This document shows positions 1 to 8,534 of a DNA stretch of 32,365 nucleotides, one piece after another. The DNA comes from Cellulosilyticum ruminicola JCM 14822. GTDB taxonomy: Bacteria > Bacillota > Clostridia > Lachnospirales > Cellulosilyticaceae. A program made the position numbers and the translations under genes. Position 1 is the first letter of the stretch, and each line of letters begins with the position of its first letter. The notes under the pieces were generated by a model that saw only the letters and a program-made list of their open reading frames with translations, was not told where the DNA came from and did no database searches. The stretch lies in contig NZ_BBCG01000039.1 in assembly GCF_001311925.1 (NCBI RefSeq), forward strand, positions 1 through 32,365. Reading direction: 5' to 3'.

Positions 1-772
1 CTATTCTTCTGGTAGCTACTCTGATGATAATTATTCCGAAGAAAGTTGCTATGATGAATCTTCTGATTCTAGTTGTTATACTTCATCTTCTAGTAAAGGT
101 AGTTACAATGATTCATGCGATTCTAGTCGTTACACCTCATCTTCTGATAACTATAGCCATAAATCATGTAAGGCACCTAAAAGACTGGATCAATACACCA
201 AAAAATACACAAGAAAATGTCACTGTTCTAAAAACCCATATATCTCACAAAAAGCTGCACGTAAATCTACAGACTCCGTAACTTCTTCTGTATCATCTAA
301 TTCTTGTGATTCTTCTAGATCTTATAGTTCTTCATCTAAATCTTATGATTCTTACAGTTCTTATGCACCTTGTAAACAAGTATCTTCTAATTCTTATAGT
401 TCATATGAACAATCTTATTCATGCAAACCTTGCAAACAGCAACGTATAGACTCTTGTGAACCTTGCAAACAGCAACGTATAGACTCTTGTGAACCTTGCA
501 AACAACAACGTATAGATTCATGCGAATCTTGCAAACAATCTACTCGATTCCTTCGTGACTGCAATTGTGATCATGCTCCTAAATGTAAAAACTATAATCC
601 TTGTAGAACTTGTGGCAGAGGTATCGATTCTTGTGCATCATCTTCTTGTAACTGTACTGACTCCTATGTTCCTTGTACGTGCAATGATAAAGTGAACACA
701 AATACTTGCAACTGTAATTACGAAAAGTATAAAGAAAAATACAATCCTTGCAGAACTTGTAGTAGACGTTAA
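1..772 (+). CDS. Ser/Cys-rich repeat protein, 3' part (5' end outside window)
   Basis: An open frame runs from base 2 to the TAA at 770-772 with no start inside the window, so the gene begins upstream. About 256 residues are visible. The first half is dominated by Ser, Tyr, Asp and Cys (many SSS, SYS and DSS runs). The second half is Cys-rich, with CKPCKQQ, CNCD, CRTCGRG, CNCN and CRTCSRR motifs, and it carries three tandem 11-residue repeats (CEPCKQQRIDS). There are no hydrophobic segments. Small, Cys- and Ser-rich, repetitive proteins of this kind are typical of spore coat or exosporium layers in Firmicutes, where they cross-link through disulfides. That role is inferred from composition only. 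A strong terminator follows directly. The translated frame in this region is the one at phase 2; other open frames here are shadows. Confidence 0.7.
   Translation, partial: YSSGSYSDDNYSEESCYDESSDSSCYTSSSSKGSYNDSCDSSRYTSSSDNYSHKSCKAPKRLDQYTKKYTRKCHCSKNPYISQKAARKSTDSVTSSVSSNSCDSSRSYSSSSKSYDSYSSYAPCKQVSSNSYSSYEQSYSCKPCKQQRIDSCEPCKQQRIDSCEPCKQQRIDSCESCKQSTRFLRDCNCDHAPKCKNYNPCRTCGRGIDSCASSSCNCTDSYVPCTCNDKVNTNTCNCNYEKYKEKYNPCRTCSRR
422..520 (+). repeat. Three tandem 33-bp coding repeats
   Basis: Units at 422-454, 455-487 and 488-520 each encode an 11-residue unit of the form C-(K/E)-P-C-K-Q-Q-R-I-D-S. A partial fourth unit follows at 521-541 (CESCKQS). Units 1 and 2 are nearly identical at DNA level. 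Unit 3 differs at synonymous sites (cag to caa, gac to gat, tct to tca), so the array is not brand new. Each unit presents a CxxC pair. Confidence 0.9.
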
Positions 773-777
773 TTTAT

Positions 778-801
778 AGGAGGTGCCTCACCTCCTTTTT
801 T
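778..801 (+). terminator. Rho-independent terminator after the Ser/Cys-rich gene
   Basis: An 8-bp stem, AGGAGGTG (778-785) with CACCTCCT (789-796), has a 3-base loop and runs directly into a T tract (796-801). It starts six bases after the stop codon of the Ser/Cys-rich gene. Confidence 0.85.
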
Positions 802-864
802 ATTTTACAAAGTCTTATTCTGCAACTTCCTATCATATAACTAATATATAAGGAGGCTGAATTT

Positions 865-1266
865 ATGCATACTTTCTTAAATATACAAGAGGTACCTCTA
901 GAATTAGATGAGCACGCTTTTAAAAAGAGTCAAATTCGCATTACTAATACTTCAAGTCAATTTATCAACAATCTTACACTTAATATTAATGCATCTGATT
1001 TTCCTTTTATTGAACAAACCATTATTCGCAAACGAGGCAGTCTATCTTATGATAAAATTCAACTCACTCTGGAACTAGGCAATTTAGCCCCTAATGAGAC
1101 CGCATTATTTGAGTATAAGTATCCAGATACATTTACATCATATACACTTCTTACACATCTTGAATTTTCTTATACCCCCGATAATGCAGATGCCCAAATT
1201 ATAGAAACTTGTAATATATCTAATCCACCTAATTGGTGTGAAACTGAAAAGGGTATTGACAAATAA
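865..1266 (+). CDS. Hypothetical 133-aa protein
   Basis: ATG at 865 is preceded by AGGAGG at 851-856, an ideal ribosome binding site. The protein has no signal peptide or membrane segment. The sequence alternates hydrophobic and polar residues (IRITNTSS, LTLNINASD, FEYKYPDT, LEFSYTPD). This fits an all-beta fold similar in style to the conserved-repeat/DUF11-type modules of surface and spore proteins (SGNLAPNETALFEY-like pattern). I do not recognise a family with certainty. It lies between two terminators, so it is probably transcribed alone or by read-through from the Ser/Cys-rich gene. That neighbour suggests a structural role on the spore or cell surface, which is inference. Confidence 0.65.
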   Translation: MHTFLNIQEVPLELDEHAFKKSQIRITNTSSQFINNLTLNINASDFPFIEQTIIRKRGSLSYDKIQLTLELGNLAPNETALFEYKYPDTFTSYTLLTHLEFSYTPDNADAQIIETCNISNPPNWCETEKGIDK

Positions 1267-1326
1267 CTCAAAAATTATATATTATAATATTATAAATAGT
1301 TAAATAATATAGCAAATGAGACAATG

Positions 1327-1368
1327 AGGTCTATATGTACACTTGCAGTGTATATATAGACCTTTTTT
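1327..1368 (+). terminator. Strong terminator between the 133-aa gene and the P-II gene
   Basis: A 16-bp stem with one G-T wobble (1327-1342 with 1348-1363) has a 5-base loop and is followed by T6 (1363-1368). It ends 55 bases before the P-II start codon. It could therefore also act as a leader hairpin for that gene, but the canonical T tract favours termination of the upstream transcript. Confidence 0.85.
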
Positions 1369-1423
1369 CATTTTATCTTATTATAATTATTTCTACATCA
1401 CTTACAGAAAGGCTGGAACGAAT

Positions 1424-1777
1424 ATGGAGACAACACCCATTACTAAAATTGACATCATTACAAGGCAGGATAAATTTGATGAACTTAAAGATGCTCTAAA
1501 TGAAATCGGTATTACTGGTATGACTGTTTATCAAGTACTTGGTTGCGGAAATCAAAAGGGAAAAACTGATATTTATCGTGGTAATGAACTTACCATAGAT
1601 TTACTTCCTAAAGTTAAAGTAGAAATCTGTGTATGTGAAGTGCCTGTAGATTTAGTTGTTTCTACAGCTAAACGCATACTTAATACTGGTAACATAGGCG
1701 ATGGCAAAATCTTTATTTACCCTGTCGAAAATGTTATTAAGATTCGTACTGGAGAAGAAGGCGTTTCTGCGCTTTAA
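1424..1777 (+). CDS. glnB: P-II family nitrogen regulatory protein
   Basis: This is a 117-aa protein of the GlnB/GlnK family, a trimeric sensor of ATP/ADP and 2-oxoglutarate that regulates nitrogen uptake and metabolism. The signature segments are present: GITGMTV near residues 29-35, the T-loop start GNQKGKTDIYRG (42-53), LPKVKVEI, and the nucleotide-binding GNIGDGKIFIYPVENVIKIRTGEEG near the C-terminus. I start at ATG 1424 because an upstream in-frame ATG (1343) would lie inside the terminator loop and add a non-homologous N-terminus. Aligned to E. coli GlnB, the uridylylated Tyr51 is replaced by Leu (residue 56 here). Covalent uridylylation is therefore unlikely and control by ligand binding is expected. 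No amtB or glnA is adjacent. A terminator follows. Confidence 0.95.
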   Translation: METTPITKIDIITRQDKFDELKDALNEIGITGMTVYQVLGCGNQKGKTDIYRGNELTIDLLPKVKVEICVCEVPVDLVVSTAKRILNTGNIGDGKIFIYPVENVIKIRTGEEGVSAL

Positions 1778-1818
1778 TCTCTTTAAATTCAATACTTTTT
1801 TCACATTTCAACAATCTC

Positions 1819-1847
1819 GAGAAGGCTATTTACCTTCTCTCTTTTTT
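1819..1847 (+). terminator. Terminator after the P-II gene
   Basis: A 7-bp stem, GAGAAGG (1819-1825) with CCTTCTC (1833-1839), is followed by a T-rich tract (1840-1847). It lies between the convergent P-II gene and the helicase gene. The T tract is on the + strand side only, so it mainly serves the P-II gene. Confidence 0.8.
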
Positions 1848-1856
1848 ATCAAAAAT

Positions 1857-4208
1857 CTATTCATGCCAAAAATCTTCTATTAACTTCATCATCTGTGGTA
1901 ATTGTTTTCTATGAATATGGTATTTCAAGCTTAATTCTGGAGGAAATAAGCTTTGATAAAAAGGATTTACAAAGCGGTCATCCATCAGTAATATAATACC
2001 TCTATCTTTTTCCGTACGAATAAGCCTTCCAACAGCTTGCAAAACCTTATTCATCCCTGGATAGCTATAGGCATAATGATAACCATCTTTCCCAAGCTCA
2101 TCAAAATAATTTTTAATCAAATCCCTCTCAAGCCCTATTTGTGGCAAGCCGACTCCTACTATCATGACACCTATTAATCGATCTTCTGTTAAATCAATTC
2201 CCTCTGAAAAAATCCCTCCAAGGACGCAGAAGTTAATACTGGTTCGATGAGGATTTGGTACAAAACGCTCTAAGAAAGCTTCTCTCGCTTCCTCGTCCAT
2301 ATTATTATCTTGAACATAAATATCATAATCTCCCTCATATCCCATCATGACCTCATAAACATCTAGCATATATTTATAAGAAGGAAAGAACACCATATAA
2401 TGTCCAACTTTTGTCTGTGCCATAGCATCAATATATTCACAAATCCTGCTATAACTTTGCTTTCTGACACGATATCTTGTAGCCACATCAGTAGCTACCA
2501 TTTTTAAAGCATGCGACGGTTCAAAAGGTGATGGTAATGCAATAGCCTTATCTTCACTCCCACCTAACATATATTGATAATAATCCATAGGCAATAATGT
2601 GGCAGAAAAGAATATCACACTTTTTGACTCTTTAGTTACCGTTTCAATAGCCGCTGAAGGATCTATACAATACATCTTAATAGTTACTTCATGACCATCC
2701 ATTTCACCATAAGTAATATAATGCTCATCAAAAAACTCATAAATCTTATTAAATTGATATGCCTCAAAATAAAAATCTACAAGTTCCTTTGGTAAGTTAT
2801 TCACCTGTCCTTGTTGTAATTTCTTATCTACAGCACCTATAAAATGTTTCAGGATAGTATATAGTTTTTTCGGTGCTTCCTTACTAATATAACTGCCTGT
2901 TACTTCAATGTAATCTTTACGTAAATCTAACATATATTCATTGATTTTCTTAAGTTCTTTGCTTATAGCAGGAAACTGTTTACCTAATGTCTTCTTAACC
3001 TGTAAACATTGACTCTTAGATAAACTTGCCGAATACATTTCTCTTGCTCTATCTACTAAATTATGTGCTTCATCTACCAATATAATAAAATCACTACGGT
3101 CTAAAAACCGCTTAAGTCCTACCGTTGGATCAAACATATAATTATAATCACAAATCACTACGTCTGCCCATACAGATAAATCTAAAGAAAGTTCAAAAGG
3201 ACAGACCTGATATTTCTTAGCCAGTTCTTCTATAAATGCTCTATTCCATAAATCACTTTCATTAATAATCTCATAAACAGCATCATCTATTCTATCAAAA
3301 TGTCCGTTAGCATAAGGACAATATTCTGGATTACACTGCGTCTTCTCCACAAAACAAATTTTATCTTTGGCTGTAAGTGTTACAACCTTAATCTTAGCGC
3401 CATTCATATAAAGTAATTGTGCAGCTTGCTCTGCAACTGTCCTTGTAATAGTCTTAGCAGTCAGATAAAATATCTTACTACCATATCCTTCACCAATTGC
3501 TTTAAGAGATGGAAATAAAGTTGATATAGTTTTTCCTATTCCTGTTGGTGCACTAGCATACAATCTTTCTTCATTTTGAATACTCTTATAAACGCTTACA
3601 GCCAATGCCCTTTGCCCTGCACGATACATTTTAAAAGGAAATGCTACCTCTTTTAAAGACCTGTCCCTCACTTTAGTCCATGCCATATAAAACTTAATCC
3701 ATTTATGATATTTTTGAATAACCCCATTAAAAAAGACTTCCAATTCCGAGAAGAAAAAATTACGATTTAAATGCTTAATATCTTTCGTATCAATATTATA
3801 ATAAGTAAGCCTAACTTGCATCTTGTCTAACTTATTTTGCAGTGCATAAAAATAGGCATAACATTTTGCTTGTGCCCAATGAAGGTGATTAAAGTTTTCG
3901 TCTATTTGATCTAAACTTGTTGTTGTGGTTTTAATTTCATCTATAGTTACACTGACCAAATCCTTAATAATTCCATCTGCTCTTCCTTCCACAACATAAA
4001 CTATTTTGTCTATCTCACATTCATGTACTAATCTTACTTCCGCTTCATAATTTGCTTCCATACTTTTTTGAATCTTCTTATGCGCTAATGTTCCTAAAAC
4101 TGCACGATTGCTACTACTAATAGCAGAAGCATTGATACTTCCTTGCCTCAAAACAAATTCTACAAGTTCCCTCACTGAAATTTTTACTAAACCATCTAAA
4201 ATGCGCAT
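1857..4208 (-). CDS. PD-(D/E)XK nuclease-like / Fe-S superfamily 2 DNA helicase (Rad3/DinG-related)
   Basis: 783 aa. The N-terminal ~170 residues look like a RecB/Cas4-type nuclease module: LGTLAHKKIQ (38-47), GRADGI (75-80) and IDEIKT (89-94, the E-x-K pair), with a QAKCYAYFYAL helix after. The helicase part follows: a Q-motif-like YRAGQR (195-200), Walker A SAPTGIGKT (219-227), four Cys (C285, C292, C297, C336) placed like the Fe-S cluster of XPD/DinG, VICDYNYMF (351-359), the DEAH box (379-382), a SAT motif (FFSATLLP) and motif VI (QAVGRLIRTEKDRG). It should be an ATP-dependent 5'-3' DNA helicase for repair or structured DNA, with a possible nuclease activity. An AAAGGGGTG site precedes ATG 4208. 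It is a single-gene transcript, convergent with P-II. Confidence 0.93.
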   Translation of the reverse strand: MRILDGLVKISVRELVEFVLRQGSINASAISSSNRAVLGTLAHKKIQKSMEANYEAEVRLVHECEIDKIVYVVEGRADGIIKDLVSVTIDEIKTTTTSLDQIDENFNHLHWAQAKCYAYFYALQNKLDKMQVRLTYYNIDTKDIKHLNRNFFFSELEVFFNGVIQKYHKWIKFYMAWTKVRDRSLKEVAFPFKMYRAGQRALAVSVYKSIQNEERLYASAPTGIGKTISTLFPSLKAIGEGYGSKIFYLTAKTITRTVAEQAAQLLYMNGAKIKVVTLTAKDKICFVEKTQCNPEYCPYANGHFDRIDDAVYEIINESDLWNRAFIEELAKKYQVCPFELSLDLSVWADVVICDYNYMFDPTVGLKRFLDRSDFIILVDEAHNLVDRAREMYSASLSKSQCLQVKKTLGKQFPAISKELKKINEYMLDLRKDYIEVTGSYISKEAPKKLYTILKHFIGAVDKKLQQGQVNNLPKELVDFYFEAYQFNKIYEFFDEHYITYGEMDGHEVTIKMYCIDPSAAIETVTKESKSVIFFSATLLPMDYYQYMLGGSEDKAIALPSPFEPSHALKMVATDVATRYRVRKQSYSRICEYIDAMAQTKVGHYMVFFPSYKYMLDVYEVMMGYEGDYDIYVQDNNMDEEAREAFLERFVPNPHRTSINFCVLGGIFSEGIDLTEDRLIGVMIVGVGLPQIGLERDLIKNYFDELGKDGYHYAYSYPGMNKVLQAVGRLIRTEKDRGIILLMDDRFVNPFYQSLFPPELSLKYHIHRKQLPQMMKLIEDFWHE

Positions 4209-4403
4209 CTTCTTTCACCCCTTTCATTTCCTTCCTGATACTACATATCCATAATTTGATTCTAAATTTAGTACGGCATTATTATACCTACTTACTTTTT
4301 TCATGATATAATTAATTGTTATATATTTTCCAAATCTAAATAAAATTAACAATTCTATTTAAGGTATCAATATAACCATGTCAGAATCTATCTTAGGCAT
4401 ATT

Positions 4404-4532
4404 ATGGATATCGCAGAGAAAACTAGTGATATAGTTCGTGCAACTAATAAGGCAGATATATTAGCTGCTAACAATAAAAATTGCATTACTAATCTTGAAA
4501 ATATTATTAAATCACTTAAACTAAGTAATTAG
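4404..4532 (+). CDS. Possible 42-aa small protein
   Basis: An ATG at 4404 opens 42 codons of protein-like composition (helical, many Asn, Lys, Ala and Ile; one Cys) ending at TAG 4530-4532. The ribosome site is weak (TAGG six bases upstream). An alternative ATG at 4378 in another frame (MSESILGI...) has AAGG 13 bases upstream and runs out after 18 codons. Joining the two frames would give a plausible ~51-residue protein, so a single-base indel here is possible. It sits between the helicase start and the 50-aa gene, on the + strand. Function unknown and existence uncertain. Confidence 0.3.
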   Translation: MDIAEKTSDIVRATNKADILAANNKNCITNLENIIKSLKLSN

Positions 4533-4606
4533 TAGATTATACCAGTATCTTTTTCTTATAACATGAGAAACTAAAATTATAATTTTTATATATTGGAGGA
4601 ACTACA

Positions 4607-4759
4607 ATGGATAAGGCAAAGAAAACTGCTACAAATAATCAATGGATAGGACAAAACCCATATCAAAGTACTGAAGGTACAAAATACTTCCATGACAAAG
4701 CACAAAAAAGTGCAGTCAACAATCAATGGGTATCTAGAAACACCCCACCAGAAAATTAG
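4607..4759 (+). CDS. Small 50-aa hydrophilic protein with an internal duplication
   Basis: ATG 4607 follows GGAGGA (4595-4600) at ideal spacing and the ORF ends 7 bases before a strong terminator, so this is a convincing small gene. The protein is hydrophilic and contains two copies of a ~17-residue unit: DKAKKTATNNQWIGQNP (2-18) and DKAQKSAVNNQWVSRNT (30-46). Both share DKA-K-A-NNQW. There is no signal peptide or membrane segment. Small, Asn/Gln/Lys-rich proteins with terminators of their own are often late-sporulation products, but this is not a recognisable SASP. Function unknown. Confidence 0.65.
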   Translation: MDKAKKTATNNQWIGQNPYQSTEGTKYFHDKAQKSAVNNQWVSRNTPPEN

Positions 4760-4766
4760 ATAATAT

Positions 4767-4801
4767 AAAAAGCTACAAGACTTGATTGCTTGTAGCTTTT
4801 T
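4767..4801. terminator. Bidirectional terminator between the 50-aa gene and murA
   Basis: A perfect 13-bp inverted repeat, AAAAAGCTACAAG (4767-4779) with its complement (4789-4801), has a 9-base loop and A/T flanks that give a U tract in either direction. It can end both the small + strand gene and the - strand murA transcript. Confidence 0.9.
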
Positions 4802-4831
4802 ATTATAAGAAATAAAGCTTATCTGTTTAAA

Positions 4832-6088
4832 TTAGTTTTTACGAATAATATCTGCTCCGAGTGTTGTAAGCTTTTCTTCAAGAGCTTCGTAACCACGATC
4901 GATAAATCTTACATTACTGATAATCATTGGGCCATCTGTTGCTCTAAGTCCTGCTAAAACTAAAGCAGCGCCTGCACGTAAGTCTGTTGCTTTTACACTT
5001 GTACCATGAAGTGCTGGTACGCCTTGTACAGTAGCTGTGCGTCCCTCTACTGTAATGTCTGCACCTGTCTTCTTAAGTTCATCAATGTATTGGAATCTAT
5101 TATCCCATACACCTTCAATAATTGTACTAGTTCCTTCCGCAATACTTAAAAGTGTCGCCATTTGAGGCTGTAAGTCTGTAGGGAACCCTGGATGAGGTAA
5201 TGTTTTTATATTTGTTGCTTTTAACTTTTGTGGTGCAACTACATGAATATAGTCATCACCTTCTTCGATAGTGATACCCATCTCCATCATTTTTAAACTT
5301 ACAGAATACATATGTTCAGGAATGATATTACGTACATATACATCTCCACCTGTAATCGCTGCTGCCATCATATAAGTACCAGCTTCGATTTGGTCTGGAA
5401 TTGTAGAATATCTGCCACCATTTAAACGTTCAACACCTTTAATACGGATGACATCTGTACCTGCACCTTTGATATTAGCACCCATCATATTTAAAAAGTT
5501 TGCTACATCAACTACGTGTGGCTCTTTTGCAGCATTTTCAATAGTTGTTGTTCCTTCAGCTAATGTTGCTGCAAGCATTACGTTAATTGTAGCGCCAACA
5601 CTTACTACATCTAAGTAAATATCTGTACCTACTAATTTTTCAGCATGTGCCTTGATTACACCATCTTCAACAGTAACTGTCGCACCAAGTGCTTCAAAAC
5701 CTTTGATGTGTTGATCGATTGGTCTGCCACCAAAATCACATCCACCAGGCATTGCTACTTCTGCCTCTTTAAAACGACCTAATAAAGCACCAATTAAGTA
5801 ATATGACGCTCTAATATGTCCTACATATTCATTTACTGCTTTATGTGTAAATAAAGTCGAACCATCTACTGTAAGAGTATGTTTATCCTCTAAAGTAGCT
5901 ACAGCACCTAAGTCCTCCATGGCTCTCTTTAATTTTTGTACATCATCTATATATGGTAAGTTTTCAATTACACTTACTCCATCTACTAAAAGAGCTGCTG
6001 GTAAAATAGCAACTGCTGCATTTTTAGCTCCATTAATAGTTACTTCTCCAACTAGGCGTTTACCACCATTTATATACAACTCGCTCAA
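4832..6088 (-). CDS. murA: UDP-N-acetylglucosamine 1-carboxyvinyltransferase (MurA)
   Basis: Catalyses the first committed cytoplasmic step of peptidoglycan synthesis: transfer of enolpyruvate from PEP to UDP-GlcNAc. I choose the TTG at 6088 over the GTG at 6097. AAGAGGTG sits six bases upstream of the TTG but runs directly into the GTG, leaving it no spacing. The TTG start also puts the conserved Lys-Asn pair at K22/N23, as in E. coli MurA. The protein is then 418 aa, the usual family length. Other landmarks are [15 protein letters not shown] with the PEP-reactive Cys at ~117, [11 protein letters not shown], and a C-terminal [13 protein letters not shown]. Inhibition by fosfomycin would be expected because the Cys is present. 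The gene has its own extended -10 promoter upstream and shares a bidirectional terminator downstream. Confidence 0.97.
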   Translation of the reverse strand: MSELYINGGKRLVGEVTINGAKNAAVAILPAALLVDGVSVIENLPYIDDVQKLKRAMEDLGAVATLEDKHTLTVDGSTLFTHKAVNEYVGHIRASYYLIGALLGRFKEAEVAMPGGCDFGGRPIDQHIKGFEALGATVTVEDGVIKAHAEKLVGTDIYLDVVSVGATINVMLAATLAEGTTTIENAAKEPHVVDVANFLNMMGANIKGAGTDVIRIKGVERLNGGRYSTIPDQIEAGTYMMAAAITGGDVYVRNIIPEHMYSVSLKMMEMGITIEEGDDYIHVVAPQKLKATNIKTLPHPGFPTDLQPQMATLLSIAEGTSTIIEGVWDNRFQYIDELKKTGADITVEGRTATVQGVPALHGTSVKATDLRAGAALVLAGLRATDGPMIISNVRFIDRGYEALEEKLTTLGADIIRKN

Positions 6089-6144
6089 CCTGAACACCTC
6101 TTAATCATTATTTAAACAAAACATTACGCTCTATACCACATTGT

Positions 6145-6153
6145 ATTATAACA
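6145..6153 (-). promoter_or_regulatory. Extended -10 promoter element for murA
   Basis: On the - strand TGTTATAAT matches the extended -10 consensus TGnTATAAT. No good -35 hexamer is visible 16-18 bases upstream, as is common with extended -10 promoters. It lies in the 101-base gap between yycI and murA, so murA can be transcribed independently of the wal operon. Confidence 0.5.
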
Positions 6154-6189
6154 TTAAACATCTTAAATAAAAAGCTTATTCTACTAATA

Positions 6190-7078
6190 TTATTCTATTC
6201 GTTTATTAGTATAAGCATTCACATATATGGGATTCTTTAAACCGCTTATTTCTATTTTATACGTTGGTATAATTTGTGTTCCCAAAAGCATAGCACTGCT
6301 CTCTCCAACAGCTTTATAACCTAACACAATATCAGTAATATACAGAGGTTTTTCTAATTCTAACTCATTATCAATCCCAAATAAAACAAGATCTATGGGA
6401 TAAATAGTTCTTTTAGTCTCATCGCCTTCTAATTGACTTATTTTACCAAATTGCATAGTTGCTTTTTGAATTCTTCCTCCCACAATCTCAAATGTAATAT
6501 ATTCTTCGAATACAGGAATCCCCTTATACCTCCTAAAAAAGGTTATTTCTAAATTATTCTCATTATTACTATATTGTATGTATGCGTTATTAAACTCTTT
6601 ATCATAATCTATGCGTTTTTATAAAGTCCTTACATGTTTTTTTAGAACTTTGTAAACTTATGATTTTATCATTCTCACTAGTACTATTAGTGTTCGTGTA
6701 TATTATATTATTCTTATTAAAAGTTAATACTTCTCCACCATATCGATGGATAAGTGATTTAGGTGCATTACTGTCCTTAGTTACGATTACTTTTCCACTA
6801 TTTTCTCCAAATAATGCACTTACTATATTATACCTTTCTGCAGTCATATTACTTCCTATTAAATCACTTAAATTAGCCTGTGATTTAGGTGTAAAATTCC
6901 TTGGTATTTGAGTTTTTAAATAAATCCCTTTTTGTTCTAATGCATATGTTACGTTATTAATGCGTGTTGTACTTATTCTATAGCTATCTACTGTCTTTAC
7001 TACATTAAATGTCAAAAGGGCTATATTTAAAAATAGAAAAATACTAATGAGTTCATTCAATATTCTTTTTCCATTCAT
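6190..7078 (-). pseudogene. yycI: YycI-like WalK regulator, split by one frameshift
   Basis: Frame 1 starts at ATG 7078 (MNGKRILNELISIFLFLNIAL), a short cytoplasmic end followed by one membrane helix, and stops at 6602-6604. The remainder is in another frame and runs to 6190. Dropping one A from the A5 run at 6616-6620 joins them (..KDFIKRIDYDKEFNNAYIQ..) into one ~295-aa protein, close to the ~280 aa of B. subtilis YycI. In Bacilli, YycI and YycH are single-pass proteins with large extracellular domains that control WalK through membrane contacts. Position supports the call: ten bases after yycH and last in the wal cluster. As written the product would lose nearly half of its extracellular domain. 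Whether this is a real mutation or a read error cannot be told from sequence. Confidence 0.75.
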
Positions 7079-7088
7079 TACCTCACCC

Positions 7089-8518
7089 CTATTCTCTAGC
7101 TAAATTATGTATCACATTTTTGGTCTCTATACCACTAGGCGTACTACTATTTTTATCCGTCATTTTATCATTTATATTCTTGTTTTCTAATTCTGATTCT
7201 AACTCATCATATTTAATAATCCAATTAAACATAATAGGTTTATCAATACTTTCAATAATGTATGTACAGGTTAATTCCTCTATAGTTTTTCCATTATATA
7301 ATTCATCAATAACACTCTTAAAGTCTCTAGTAAGTTCACCTTTTTGTTGGGAATGTTCACTATCTAACTCTATATCTAATAAGGGCCATTTTCCCTTAAC
7401 GATTTGATTATTTTTAACTACAAGCTCTAACATGGCATTAATATTAAGTGCCTCTTTAAATTGATTTGTTAAAAATACCTGAATACCATCATATTGATAA
7501 TCGAATTGATAGATTGTTTCACCTTTACTCTTATCTTCAATAATATTGCTTAAATACAGGCCTTGTTTAATTGACTTGGGAATCCCCTTACATTCATCTA
7601 TAAATGTATGAACTGCTATCATCTTTTCTAATTTTGACAAATGATCAGCTTCTGTAGCACTTGTAATACTAAATTCAAGAACTCCCGCTGGACTATATCT
7701 TACACTTGTTTTTTGTCCTTCACGATAAATAATGCTTCCATCTTCAGCATCTTCTACTTCCTTTACAAGCGGATTAGTAAAGAATCCATTCACATAATTG
7801 AAAAGTTTATTCTTAGTTTCTTCTACTGTATCTTGTTTAACATTATTTGTAATTGCAATAAGGTCATAAATCATCGGTTCACTTTCACTAATAATCGGCA
7901 AGAATATATTACCTCTAATATATTCCTTCTTAATCCATGTTACACTTGGTTGGTATTTAATATTGTTATTGTCTAAATTTACATTTTGTAAAATTCTAGA
8001 ATGCGTTTCTAGTCTGCTAGGTATCGTCACTTTATAAATCGGTCTTTCTTCTCTCCCTATGAGATAAAGATATGTTTTATGTTCATTCGAGTCACTAAAA
8101 TCCACTAAAATATTATTAACTTCTATGTTATTAGCCTCTTTCATAACCTCCATTCCCATGATTTCATCCAAAGTAAGATATGTCCCATATTCATAAATGA
8201 TGCCTTGTTTACTAAATACATCATCAAAACTTAACTTATTTTCCATTTCTAGCTTAACTTTTTGTCTTTCAAGTTGTCCTACTAATTCGTCTGTTAACCT
8301 TGTCTCATATTCATTCTGTACGACTTCTTGTATATTATAAGCTAATGTTCCTTTATTCACCCATATTGCCTTAGGTTCTACTATTATATGATGCATATTG
8401 GCACTTTGTTGTAAAAATTATGGCTTGACAGATCGCCAAGCCATAAAATCGTTGTTTGCCATATGCATCCTACAATGAGTGTTCCTAAGATAATAATTTT
8501 AAGTATGGTATTTCTCAT
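7089..8518 (-). pseudogene. yycH: YycH-like WalK regulator, frameshifted after ~40 codons
   Basis: The true start is ATG 8518, preceded by AAGGTGA and 16 bases after the stop of the secreted Ig-like gene. It encodes MRNTILKIIILGTLIVGCIW..., a membrane anchor, then WLGDLSSHNFYNKVP. The frame then breaks at 8398-8402. A one-base addition in the CC pair (8400-8401) reconnects it to MHHIIVEPKAIWVNKG... and on to the stop at 7089, for ~476 aa in total (B. subtilis YycH is 455). The extracellular part is charged, beta-rich and ends in a flexible Lys/Asp/Asn-rich tail. Family role: extracytoplasmic partner of WalK, working with YycI. If only the downstream ORF (from 8396) is annotated, the membrane anchor is missed. 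The indel may be genuine or technical. Confidence 0.75.
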
Positions 8519-8534
8519 TGTTTCACCTTATTTA

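Noticed and set aside
1343-1423. Upstream in-frame extension of the P-II protein
   Set aside because: The upstream ATG lies in the loop of the terminator hairpin and the extra residues have no match to the family N-terminus.
6089-6097. GTG start for murA
   Set aside because: The ribosome site runs directly into it; TTG 6088 has proper spacing and restores K22/N23 numbering.
8422-8450. Inverted repeat ATGGCTTG/CAAGCCAT as a terminator after yycH
   Set aside because: It lies inside the yycH N-terminal coding region (WLGDLSSHNF) and has no T tract.
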